A stretch of DNA of 37,151 bases from contig JAUCBJ010003818.1 in assembly GCA_032718475.1 (NCBI GenBank), forward strand, positions 1-37,151, in the 5' to 3' direction. Positions 22,192 through 32,678 of this stretch are shown here, piece after piece (the first letter of the stretch is position 1; each line of letters opens with the position of its first letter). The position numbers were made by a program, and so were the translations under genes. The notes under the pieces are model-generated. The model was not told the origin of the DNA, did no database searches, and worked only from the letters and a program-made list of their open reading frames with translations. This DNA is from Nemertoderma westbladi. Lineage: Eukaryota; Xenacoelomorpha; Nemertodermatida; Nemertodermatidae.

Positions 22192-22259
22192 CTGTAAGAG
22201 AAAGATACGAATTTATATAGAATAAAAAGTATACGATTTTGTTCAATACACTGAAAAAA

Positions 22260-22704
22260 CCAAACCTGTATTTGTGATTTTCACCCTAGGTTTTAAATTA
22301 TAACATAGGTTTTCAATTTGGAACTTCCGATTTCGAAAAAAGAATAAGTGTTTCAAATTAACGATTTATATAATTAGTTTGAGTGGTATTGACTTGACAT
22401 TAGGGTTAATTACAATTACTTTTAAAAGAATTATAAAACTTTTAATATTTTTTTATCAAACTACTGGTTTCTCAAAAAACCCTAGTTTTAATGAGAAAAA
22501 AAACCACCGGTTTTAAATAATTTAATGATGGTTTTCTAATCAGTGACAAACCCGGGTTTAACCCCATAATAAACACATAATTAATGAAACAAAAACGGGG
22601 TTTTTGGGAATAAATCTATTTTTAATTACTGTTAAAAACTTGGGGTTTGTAAATTCTTTGAAAGTAGGGTTGTGGGTTGTGAAAACCACTGTTTTTTTTT
22701 ATAC
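22260..22704. repeat. Region of degenerate AAACC/GGTTT motifs
   Basis: Contains CCCTAGGTTTTAAA, CATAGGTTTTC, AAAAACCCTAGTTTT, AAACCACCGGTTTT, AAACCCGGGTTTAA and AACGGGGTTTTTGG. Several are short palindromes of the AAACC-n-GGTTT type, the same motif as in the right end and in the long array. Confidence 0.6.
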
Positions 22705-23215
22705 ATTAACCCTTCATTTTGTTGACTGATAAATCTGGGTTTTTAATCAATAAAGATTGAGGTTTGTAACAAATAAAATGCCGGTCTTATGATAATAATA
22801 GTCGCAAATTTGTACGAGAAAACCTGGGGTTTGATAATATTGGAAACCAGGGGTTTTGGTTAATTAAAACCATGCATTTTGTATACATTTAACCTTCATC
22901 TTGTTAACTGATAAACCTGGGTTTTTATTCAATAAAGATTGCGATTTTAAACAAATAAAATGCCGGTTTTATGATAATAACAGTCGCAAATATGTACCAG
23001 AAAATCTGGGATTTGATAATATTTGAAACTAGGGTTTTTTGTTAAATTAAAACATGCATTTTTTTTATACATTTAACCTTCATTTTGTTAACTGATAAAC
23101 CTGGGTTTTTATTCAATAATGATTGAGGTTTTTAACAAACAAAATGCCGGTTTTATAATAATAATAAGTCATAAATGAATGCGATAATACCTGGGGTTTG
23201 TTAATATTTGAAACC
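22705..23215. repeat. 183-bp tandem repeat, 2.8 copies
   Basis: Copies start near 22707, 22889 and 23073 with TTAACC(C)TTCATTTTGTT. Each continues through ACTGATAAACCTGGGTTTTT, AATGCCGGTTTTAT and CTGGGGTTTGATAATATT. The third copy is cut short at about 23215. Confidence 0.85.
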
Positions 23216-23810
23216 TTCTTACCCATAATGCCGCACAAGTCCCTAAAAGCCAAAAGGTGTTTACCATGCGCTCCATAGCCATGGAAATTCAAATGATAAA
23301 GACACAAATTTATATATTTTTGGCGGTTAATTCAAATCATTTGAATTTCCCGGGCGATCTATCATGGTCGGAGCAGGTTGGCACCTGACCTATTCCTGTA
23401 TTCATGTATTCAGCTATACATTATTGACTTGTATCATACCTAAATGCCGCATTCTGCATTCAGCATTGGACCGGTGCATATCTGCCTATTGCAATAGCCT
23501 CTGATACCAGCACTGTAGCACTGTAGCATGAGCACTAAGACTGCACACCGTACAATTTTTTTGGCCGCCTGGGTTTACTAGTTTTAGGCCTTTAGCAGTT
23601 TAGTGCAGTACTGCAGTAGCAGAGTACAGGAATAGGACCCCAGGGCCAGGAGTAGGGCTGCAGGCTGTGCTGTAGTATACTGCTACAGTGCTATATATAC
23701 CGGGAACTATTTATTAGGCCTACCGGTATCTCTGTACCGTACCTTGTAGCCTATTGTTATACCAGTCAGCCAGTATATTGTCACTGTTAGGGCATATTAT
23801 TCACCACCCC
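23216..23810. other. No gene recognised
   Basis: Unique sequence with many CTGCAGTA/CACTGTAGCA-like short repeats (about 23500-23700). On the minus strand, an ATG at about 23285 followed by a possible donor (TGG before GTAAGA, about 23224) makes a chance first-exon candidate. I do not support it further. Confidence 0.45.
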
Positions 23811-24397
23811 TATTTTATCGACGGACCGGGCGTTATCGTCGAAGTCGACGAGTCGCTAATAGCGAAGTGGATGGGAAGGGGAACGTGGGCCACGAGGTGC
23901 CTGACAGCCTGAACGCGGGGTGTTCAGCACGATCTGCTGATCTGCCCATCTCAGCCTCAAACATGAGGGCTTCTTCCTTAAGATGGTCGACGGGCATCTT
24001 GACTCTTGAGGCAAATACGTTCTGACGTTGCTGCCAATTATAGGCAACTATCAGACTATATCGCGCCTGGTTCCATCATTCATTTCGATGGTTGGGCAGC
24101 ATGCACGGGATCGGTGCCATGCCGAACATGGCGTACTCACACCAAGTCGTGATCCATGACCAAAACTTCGTCGACCCAGTTACCGGCGACTGCACCAACC
24201 ACGTCGAGTGCTACTGGAAGAACTGCAAGCGCCGATTTAAGTCGATGTGCAGCGTCCAGAGCACCTTGCTGCCCAGCCACCTGGACGCGTTCATGTGGTG
24301 CGAGTTGCACGACCTATGTGAAAACTGGGACCACTGCCCTTACAAACTTGCTCGCGCATCTCAGTGTGTGGTATCCCACACCCTGACACTTCCCTGA
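23811..24397 (+). pseudogene. Decayed Merlin/ISXO2-like DDE transposase
   Basis: Three catalytic motifs typical of Merlin (IS1016/ISXO2-like) transposases appear in order, in two frames. First: DGPGVIVEVDESLIAK, with the first Asp at 23847-23849. Second: PGSIIHFDGWAA, with Asp at 24087-24089, in the same frame but beyond a stop at 23910. Third: HDQNFVDPVTGDCTNHVE then CYWKNCKRRFK, with Glu at 24206-24208, two bases out of frame with the second. The 80- and about 40-residue spacings fit this enzyme class. The region is much more GC-rich than its neighbours, as if it arrived recently from another base composition. The N-terminal part and terminal repeats were not found. It is broken and cannot encode an active enzyme. 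Family assignment is from motif memory. Confidence 0.7.
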
Positions 24398-24995
24398 CTC
24401 GTCTTACACCAACCCAAACGGCCCTTTTCAGGGCAATGTTATATTTACTGATATCCAGTTGGAGTTGGATAACTGCGGAACTGGGACTAAATGTGAGGAG
24501 GGATTTATTTGGAACATAGTATGGCTTCCCTCTATCACTGTGACGGAATGAAAAGATTATCCCTATGAACACTTTTCGTTTTGAGTTTAATGAAACTTTC
24601 AAGCAACTGTTCTTGGTCAACAGAATTATCACAGACCGGACAAAGCTTCCAAATCAACTTTTAATAGTTACCCCACACCACAGAATTTTTCAGCTACCTT
24701 ATTGGTTGAACAGACACGACATGTTTTAAATGAAATATTAAGATGTTCCCCACTGCCCCACAGTTCTAACATGCTGCACCTTCCTTTACTGTTATAAGAA
24801 ATGATATGATATTATAAAGTTAACTAAGTAAATGTAAATCAATTTAAGTTTAATGATAGAATGATAATTTTGCATAATGTAGACAAACTGAATAAAGGGC
24901 TGATTTATTTATTAGAGTATCCTCCTATGCCTTATCTTCTTTTAGATTAGTGTGTTTTACTTTATATGTATTTTCCCCCTGTGTCTGCTGTATGT
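24398..24995. other. No gene recognised
   Basis: Downstream of the transposase remnant; AT-rich from about 24750. An AATAAA at about 24892 has no gene to serve. No repeats stand out. Confidence 0.45.
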
Positions 24996-25577
24996 ATCTC
25001 CCTTAATACAACAACCATTTTTAGTGGGTCGGAGACTCGGAGCCCCACATCCCCCTATTTTTTTCAAATTTCAATCATATGCTACATATGTTTGGTGGTA
25101 GTTCGACAACTTTTCTTCCTGCTGGCCTTGCCTGATTTTTTAATTTATGAGCTATTTCGATACAACAAGCCGTTAAAAAACTCCTTTTTAGCAATATTTA
25201 AATTTAACCATCTCTTTTGGGTTTATTTTAGTCTTAAAATTTACACCCTAGTATTTTGATAATATCTTTGACATTTTTTGTTAAAATTTTAAAAGATTTT
25301 CAGATTTGGAATGTGCAGATGAAGGCGGTTCTCATAATATCTAGATTACATTCAAAAGATTAAAAATAAAGCCAAAAGAGATGGTTAAATATTGTTAAAA
25401 AGGCGTTTTTAACGGCCTCCTGTTGTATCGAAATAGCTCATAAATTAAAAAATCTGGCCAGGCCAGCAGTAAGAAAAATTGTCGAACTACCATCATACCA
25501 GATTTCGTAGCATATGATTGGAAATTAGGGGGGAGGGGGGGTTCCGACCCTTTAAAAATGGTTGTATTAAGGGAGAT
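24996..25577. mobile_element. 582-bp foldback element
   Basis: Ends ATCTCCCTTAATACAAC and GTTGTATTAAGGGAGAT are perfect 17-bp inverses. Similarity continues inward for about 220-240 bp: CAATCATATGCTAC, GGTAGTTCGACAA, TTTTTTAATTTATGAGCTAT, TTCGATACAACA and AACCATCTCTTTTGG all occur in both orientations. The central loop is about 120 bp. The overlapping short ORF at 24966-25259 is a by-product. No obvious target duplication. Confidence 0.85.
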
Positions 25578-25619
25578 GGTGTATGTTTTGTGTTCTTGTA
25601 AGATTATGTAATAAACCCT

Positions 25620-28600
25620 GTTTCAAATCTAAACCAGGTTTTATATCTAGGAACCGCAGGTTTTGTATGAATGAACCCCCGTTTCACACATCTAAACCAG
25701 GTTTTATATCTAGGAACCGCAGGTTTTGTATGACTGAACCCCCGTTTCACACATCTAAACCAGGTTTTATATCTAGGAACCGCAGGTTTTGTATGAATGA
25801 ACCCCCGTTTCACACATCTAAACCAGGTTTTATATCTAGGAACCGCAGGTTTTGTATGAATGAACCCATGTTTAAAATACATATAAACCAGGTTTTATAT
25901 CTAGGAACCGTAGGTTTTGTATGAATGAACCCCCGTTTCACACATCTAAACCAGGTTTTATATCTAGGAACCGCAGGTTTTGTATGAATGAACCCCCGTT
26001 TCACACATCTAAACCAGGTTTTATATCTAGGAACCGCAGGTTTTGTATGAATGAACCCATGTTTAAAATACATATAAACCAGGTTTTATATCTAGGAACC
26101 GCAGGTTTTGTATGAATGAACCCCCGTTTCACACATCTAAACCAGGTTTTATATCTAGGAACCGCAGGTTTTGTATGAATGAACCCATGTTTAAAATACA
26201 TATAAACCAGGTTTTATATCTAGGAACCGCAGGTTTTGTATGAATGAACCCATGTTTAAAATACATATAAACCAGGTTTTATATCTAGGAACCGCAGGTT
26301 TTGTATGAATGAACCCCCGTTTCACACATCTAAACCAGGTTTTATATCTAGGAACCGCAGGTTTTGTATGAATGAACCCCCGTTTCACACATCTAAACCA
26401 GGTTTTATATCTAGGAACCGCAGGTTTTGTATGAATGAACCCATGTTTAAAATACATATAAACCAGGTTTTATATCTAGGAACCGTAGGTTTTGTATGAA
26501 TGAACCCCCGTTTCACACATCTAAACCAGGTTTTATATCTAGGAACCGCAGGTTTTGTATGAATGAACCCCCGTTTCACACATCTAAACCAGGTTTTATA
26601 TCTAGGAACCGCAGGTTTTGTATGAATGAACCCATGTTTAAAATACATATAAACCAGGTTTTATATCTAGGAACCGCAGGTTTTGTATGAATGAACCCCC
26701 GTTTCACACATCTAAACCAGGTTTTATATCTAGGAACCGCAGGTTTTGTATGAATGAACCCCCGTTTCACACATCTAAACCAGGTTTTATATCTAGGAAC
26801 CGCAGGTTTTGTATGAATGAACCCATGTTTAAAATACATATAAACCAGGTTTTATATCTAGGAACCGCAGGTTTTGTATGAATGAACCCATGTTTAAAAT
26901 ACATATAAACCAGGTTTTATATCTAGGAACCGCAGGTTTTGTATGAATGAACCCCCGTTTCACACATCTAAACCAGGTTTTATATCTAGGAACCGCAGGT
27001 TTTGTATGAATGAACCCATGTTTAAAATACATATAAACCAGGTTTTATATCTAGGAACCGCAGGTTTTGTATGAATGAACCCCCGTTTCACACATCTAAA
27101 CCAGGTTTTATATCTAGGAACCGCAGGTTTTGTATGAATGAACCCCCGTTTCACACATCTAAACCAGGTTTTATATCTAGGAACCGCAGGTTTTGTATGA
27201 ATGAACCCCCGTTTCACACATCTAAACCAGGTTTTATATCTAGGAACCGCAGGTTTTGTATGAATGAACCCATGTTTAAAATACATATAAACCAGGTTTT
27301 ATATCTAGGAACCGTAGGTTTTGTATGAATGAACCCCCGTTTCACACATCTAAACCAGGTTTTATATCTAGGAACCGCAGGTTTTGTATGAATGAACCCA
27401 TGTTTAAAATACATATAAACCAGGTTTTATATCTAGGAACCGCAGGTTTTGTATGAATGAACCCCCGTTTCACACATCTAAACCAGGTTTTATATCTAGG
27501 AACCGCAGGTTTTGTATGAATGAACCCATGTTTAAAATACATATAAACCAGGTTTTATATCTAGGAACCGCAGGTTTTGTATGAATGAACCCATGTTTAA
27601 AATACATATAAACCAGGTTTTATATCTAGGAACCGCAGGTTTTGTATGAATGAACCCATGTTTAAAATACATATAAACCAGGTTTTATATCTAGGAACCG
27701 CAGGTTTTGTATGAATGAACCCCCGTTTCACACATCTAAACCACGTTTTATATCTAGGAACCGCAGGTTTTGTATGAATGAACCCCCGTTTCACACATAA
27801 ACCAGGTTTTATATCTAGGAACCGCAGGTTTTGTATGAATGAACCCCCGTTTCACACATCTAAACCAGGTTTTATATCTAGGAACCGCAGGTTTTGTATG
27901 AATGAACCCATGTTTAAAATACATATAAACCAGGTTTTATATCTAGGAACCGCAGGTTTTGTATGAATGAACCCCCGTTTCACACATCTAAACCAGGTTT
28001 TATATCTAGGAACCGCAGGTTTTGTATGAATGAACCCCCGTTTCACACATCTAAACCAGGTTTTATATCTAGGAACCGCAGGTTTTGTATGAATGAACCC
28101 CCGTTTCACACATCTAAACCAGGTTTTATATCTAGGAACCGCAGGTTTTGTATGAATGAACCCATGTTTAAAATACATCTAAACCAGGTTTTATATCTAG
28201 GAACCGCAGGTTTTGTATGAATGAACCCCCGTTTCACACATCTAAACCAGGTTTTATATCTAGGAACCGCAGGTTTTGTATGAATGAACCCATGTTTAAA
28301 ATACATATAAACCAGGTTTTATATCTAGGAACCGCAGGTTTTGTATGAATGAACCCATGTTTAAAATACATATAAACCAGGTTTTATATCTAGGAACCGC
28401 AGGTTTTGTATGAATGAACCCATGTTTAAAATACATATAAACCAGGTTTTATATCTAGGAACCGCAGGTTTTGTATGAATGAACCCCCGTTTCACACATC
28501 TAAACCACGTTTTATATCTAGGAACCGCAGGTTTTGTATGAATGAACCCCCGTTTCACACATCTAAACCAGGTTTTATATCTAGGAACCGCAGGTTTTGT

Positions 28601-28888
28601 ATGAATGAACCCATGTTTAAAATACATATAAACCAGGTTTTATATCTAGGAACCGCAGGTTTTGTATGAATGAACCCCCGTTTCACACATCTAAACCAGG
28701 TTTTATATCTAGGAACCGCAGGTTTTGTATGAATGAACCCATGTTTAAAATACATCTAAACCAGGTTTTATATCTAGGAACCGCAGGTTTTGTATGAATG
28801 AACCCCCGTTTCACACATCTAAACCAGGTTTTATATCTAGGAACCGCAGGTTTTGTATGAATGAACCCATGTTTAAAATACATATAAA
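25620..28888 (+). repeat. 63/65-bp satellite array, left part, about 51 units
   Basis: All units share AAACCAGGTTTTATATCTAG, GAACCGCAGGTTTTG and TATGAATGAACCC, then end in one of two ways. Type A ends CCGTTTCACACATCT (63 bp); type B ends ATGTTTAAAATACATAT (65 bp). The order starts A A A B A A B A B B A A B and stays irregular. Rare variants (GTAGGTTTT in three units, CCACGTTTT in two) recur with similar neighbours, showing block duplications. Many overlapping short ORFs are artefacts of the 63-bp period. Confidence 0.97.
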
Positions 28889-30559
28889 GGCTCGTTCCAT
28901 GAAAAGGTCAACCTCCCCACTAATTTCGAAAAATGAGATGTAGCTTTGAATTTATACTTCTTTAAGGTCAAAATTTATCGTACTTCCTGAATTCAGTGCT
29001 AAAAATTGTATCAACACAGGTGGTTTCTCAAAAATAGTCGAATTACAAATTATGCACCTGCTCTGCACAAAATGTGAATAAAAGTGTGCAAAAGTTTCAT
29101 TTCTTGTAGGCACTTCCTATGACCAATAAATTAACATTTCTGAGCATGTACCAAATCAAAAACAAACCCATTTTCGTATTTTTTTGGTTTCATTTAATTT
29201 CACCAGTGTTTAATTCCTCTGTAATGAAATCGATAAAGTTAATCATGTGATGTCCCATACTTTACCTAAAATAGTGAAATTTTTAGTTTATTCACAGAGA
29301 TGTAACTCAGCCTAATCACCCAGTGGAATGCAAAGCACGTTTGTGTTGCGTCATCGTATAAAACAATTAGTTTCATCTTCACTCCCTCAGAAATATCATG
29401 GCGGCCAATTGAAAATTGTCCCATACTTTACCATTATAATGGCGATTACATTTTAGTGCACTGTATTAATGTAATATATGAAACCTGGAGGGCAGGAGTG
29501 TTATAATGCTTTAGGGTGATAGTAGGGGGAAGCATAGAAGTATGTATTTGAACTAACAATCATTACTTAGTTAACTAATCTTTGAGTTTATGCATGTAAA
29601 GTCCCGTACTTTACAACAAATTTCAAAAAATTTAGTTTTTTAGCAGATAAGAAGATCGGTAAGTACAGTAATTGATACATTTTTAGAAAAATGGAAGAAT
29701 TTCTAAACTTTTCACAGAATACATGTGTACCAAGTTTGGTTATTTCATCAGTCTTTCATCAGTGATTGGCGGACTTATTTCGGTTTTTGTCAAAATTTTG
29801 AAACTATCGGTACCAACAGACAGAATGTCTGATATGTGACCTTTGATTCCTTAAACTTCAGATTATTTCCAAACTTTTGACAGACTTCATACGTACCAAG
29901 TTTGGTTTAATTCCATCTATAAATGACCGAGTTATACAGTATTAGCGATCAAAAATTAGACAGATGACAGACAACTCCTCAACGGCACCCATATACTAAG
30001 ACTTCGGGTCAATTTGTGGGTCGCCCCACATTTTGTATCCATATCTTGGTTGGAAATACTTAGTTGCACTTTATTATCACTAATAATCCAGAAATTACTG
30101 TTAGGTTAAGTGTAAGAGACCATTTTGACCATAAAATTCGTACAGGTCCCGTACTTTACCTAGCAATGTCCCATACTTTACCACACACACCACACTGTAA
30201 AAAAAAAGCAATGCAGCAATTCTTCTGATATTTATATTTTTATTTAAGCTTAATAATACAGCTTTATCCTAAACATCAACTCAACACCGTACCTGCGCAC
30301 AATTCGCTAAACTTTAGAATTGAAATCATAAAATAAAAAAAACCATTTCGTACGAATCCGTACGTTACCTTAATTGGACAAGCTGGTGTTTTCTCAAAAG
30401 AGACTAAGTCCCGCCATAAGCTTCGCGAAATCAAAGCTGATATTCGAAAGTTCAATCCAAGCACAATTTTGTGCACATTTGTGCCGTGGATAACATTGTA
30501 CAGGCAATCAAAGTTCAAAATTGTGTACGAATGTCCCGTACTTTACTTTGGAATGAGCC
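28889..30559. mobile_element. 1671-bp insertion in the satellite array
   Basis: Ends GGCTCGTTCCA and TGGAATGAGCC are inverse apart from one base. The array sequence CATATAAACC is split so that TAAA is present on both sides (28885-28888 and 30560-30563), a 4-bp target duplication. Inside, GTCCC(A/G)TACTTTAC occurs six times in the same orientation (29252, 29418, 29601, 30146, 30168, 30533), the last within 14 bp of the right end. Two passages near 29725 and 29898 repeat TACCAAGTTTGGTT. No transposase frame is seen. Superfamily unassigned. Confidence 0.85.
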
Positions 30560-31740
30560 TAAACCAGGTTTTATATCTAGGAACCGCAGGTTTTGTATGA
30601 ATGAACCCATGTTTAAAATACATATAAACCAGGTTTTATATCTAGGAACCGCAGGTTTTGTATGAATGAACCCATGTTTAAAATACATATAAACCAGGTT
30701 TTATATCTAGGAACCGCAGGTTTTGTATGAATGAACCCATGTTTAAAATACATATAAACCAGGTTTTATATCTAGGAACCGCAGGTTTTGTATGAATGAA
30801 CCCCCGTTTCACACATCTAAACCAGGTTTTATATCTAGGAACCGCAGGTTTTGTATGAATGAACCCCCGTTTCACACATCTAAACCAGGTTTTATATCTA
30901 GGAACCGCAGGTTTTGTATGAATGAACCCATGTTTAAAATACATATAAACCAGGTTTTATATCTAGGAACCGCAGGTTTTGCATGAATGAACCCCCGTTT
31001 CACACATCTAAACCAGGTTTTATATCTAGGAACCGCAGGTTTTGTATGAATGAACCCATGTTTAAAATACATATAAACCAGGTTTTATATCTAGGAACCG
31101 CAGGTTTTGTATGAATGAACCCCCGTTTCACACATCTAAACCAGGTTTTATATCTAGGAACCGCAGGTTTTGTATGAATGAACCCCCGTTTCACACATCT
31201 AAACCAGGTTTTATATCTAGGAACCGCAGGTTTTGTATGAATGAACCCATGTTTAAAATACATATAAACCAGGTTTTATATCTAGGAACCGCAGGTTTTG
31301 TATGAATGAACCCATGTTTAAAATACATATAAACCAGGTTTTATATCTAGGAACCGCAGGTTTTGTATGAATGAACCCATGTTTAAAATACATATAAACC
31401 AGGTTTTATATCTAGGAACCGCAGGTTTTGTATGAATGAACCCATGTTTAAAAAACATATAAACCAGGTTTTATATCTAGGAACCGCAGGTTTTGTATGA
31501 ATGAACCCATGTTTAAAATACATATAAACCAGGTTTTATATCTAGGAACCGCAGGTTTTGTATGAATGAACCCCCGTTTCACACATCTAAACCAGGTTTT
31601 ATATCTAGGAACCGCAGGTATTGTATGAATGAACCCCTGTTTAAAATACATATAAACCAGGTTTTATATTTAGGAACCCCAGGTTTTGTATGAATGAACC
31701 CCTGTTTAAAATACATATAAACCAGGTTTTAAGTTTGTGA
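30560..31740 (+). repeat. 63/65-bp satellite array, right part, about 18 units
   Basis: Continues the array in phase with the left part once the insertion and one TAAA are removed. B-type units dominate. The last two or three units decay (GAACCCCTGTTTAAAA, ATATTTAGGAACCCC), and the final one breaks off after AAACCAGGTTTTAAG near 31731. That is the usual pattern of divergence at an array edge. Confidence 0.95.
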
Positions 31741-31787
31741 ATCCCGTTCGATATGGTTGAAAATAAAGAATAAACCCAGAGTTTATT

Positions 31788-31942
31788 ACTTCCCTAAACC
31801 ACCGGTTCGGCTTAACCACCGGTTTTCGAAACCACCGGTTTGCTGAAAGAATCGGCGATTAAAGTGGCTGGATTTTAATCGGCGATTCCTTCGGCAAACC
31901 GGTGGTTTTTCATTAAATAATACAGGTTTCGTTTTTTCAGTG
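31788..31942. repeat. Right end with AAACCACCGGTTT palindromes and hairpin
   Basis: AACCACCGGTTT-type palindromes occur three times. A near-perfect stem of about 33 bp is formed by AAACCACCGGTTTGCTGAA with AATCGGCGATTAAA (about 31829-31862) and its inverse (about 31873-31909). The terminal motif ending in CAGTG at 31942 matches the inverse of the sequence at 22249. Confidence 0.75.
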
Positions 31943-32059
31943 TAGTGATATTAGTCATATTTTTGGGCACTTTTAAACGGAAAAATCCCAAATCATTTTT
32001 AGAAATAAAAAAATTGAAATTTCAAATTAAACGTTTTTTTTGGACGGAATGACGAAATA

Positions 32060-32240
32060 ATTATGGGGGCGTTCATAAAAGTATGTCACGCAAATTTTCC
32101 CGATTTTTGACCCCTCCCCCCCCTACCCTCTCTGTCACAAAGTGTCACGCAAGCTCGACCCCCCCCCCCTGCTCTCTGTCACATTAGTAAATTTAATTTG
32201 TATACCCCAAATCATACACCCCCCCCCCCCCCCCCCATTT
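32060..32240. repeat. C-tract region with repeated TGTCAC
   Basis: GTTCATAAAAGTATGTCACG is followed by T-GACCCC tracts and two CTCTCTGTCAC copies. Cytosine runs include 11 (32159-32169) and 18 (32219-32236). It looks like an end fragment of a dispersed DNA element of a type seen in many invertebrates (impression only). No gene. Confidence 0.4.
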
Positions 32241-32536
32241 TATGTCAATAATACACAATATTTGTTATGACAAAATAGATATAATATATGTAATATTGTG
32301 TACATTGTATATATTATATACAATATAAATCCAATCACTATTTACATTTTCCCAGGGGCAGGTCAAGTGTTCATCTATATTATTAATAATTAATAACTAT
32401 AGGTATTACAGAGTCGGAGTCAATGAGTCAAAAGTAGTTCTGCACCAATATTATTAATTTACATAAGTGATGGGTGAAATTAACAAAAATGTTACGTTAC
32501 GTTATCTAAGTCTGTTATTATTGAATATGCTAAATA

Positions 32537-32678
32537 GTAAAAAATCTTACCGGTAGGTGTGTTAGTACCAAAGTATGTAAAGAACTAAAAAGCAACAAGT
32601 AAGACCTAATAGCATCAAGCTTTTTGGTTTTTTACATACTTTGGTACTTACACACCCTACCGATAAGGTTTTTTACTT
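32537..32678. repeat. 142-bp foldback element
   Basis: The left arm runs AGTAAAAAATCTTACCGGTA, GTGTGTTAGTACCAAAGTAT, to AAAAAGC (about 32592). The right arm (about 32619-32678) is its inverse with a few changes, around a 26-bp loop. Typical of a small MITE. Confidence 0.85.

Larger units (their letters stand above)
22249..31942. mobile_element. Candidate 9.7-kb composite element with CACTGAAAAAAC ends
   Basis: The left end reads CACTGAAAAAACCAAACCTG followed by TATT. The right end is the inverse of CACTGAAAAAACGAAACCTG with TATT, 23 of 24 positions alike. Both ends are preceded, on their own strand, by TA, consistent with a TA target duplication. The interior is rich in AAACC...GGTTT half-sites from end to end. 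It contains a 183-bp tandem repeat, a decayed Merlin-like transposase, a foldback element and a 63/65-bp array with its own insertion. CACTG ends recall CACTA/EnSpm elements, but no matching transposase is seen and the family is unassigned. The left end is 57 bp from the annexin repeat-1 acceptor. Confidence 0.55.

Noticed and set aside
22249-22265. CACTG plus A-rich end as a RAG/Transib-type recombination signal
   Set aside because: Superficial likeness to a heptamer and nonamer. The flanks show only a TA match, not a 5-bp GC-rich duplication, and no RAG-like or Transib-like frame exists.
23224-23290. Possible annexin first exon on the minus strand, with a GTAAGA donor
   Set aside because: Right phase by chance only. 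It lies inside the repeat-filled candidate element and has no annexin N-terminal character.
23856-24047. Minus-strand ORF of 63 codons
   Set aside because: Shadow of the Merlin-like transposase remnant on the plus strand, in a GC-rich patch.
25583-31651. Dozens of 60-110-codon ORFs (MNEPPFHTSKPGF and MYFKHGFIHTKP types)
   Set aside because: Artefacts of 63-bp satellite units. They break whenever a 65-bp unit shifts the frame, and no start or splice context is conserved.
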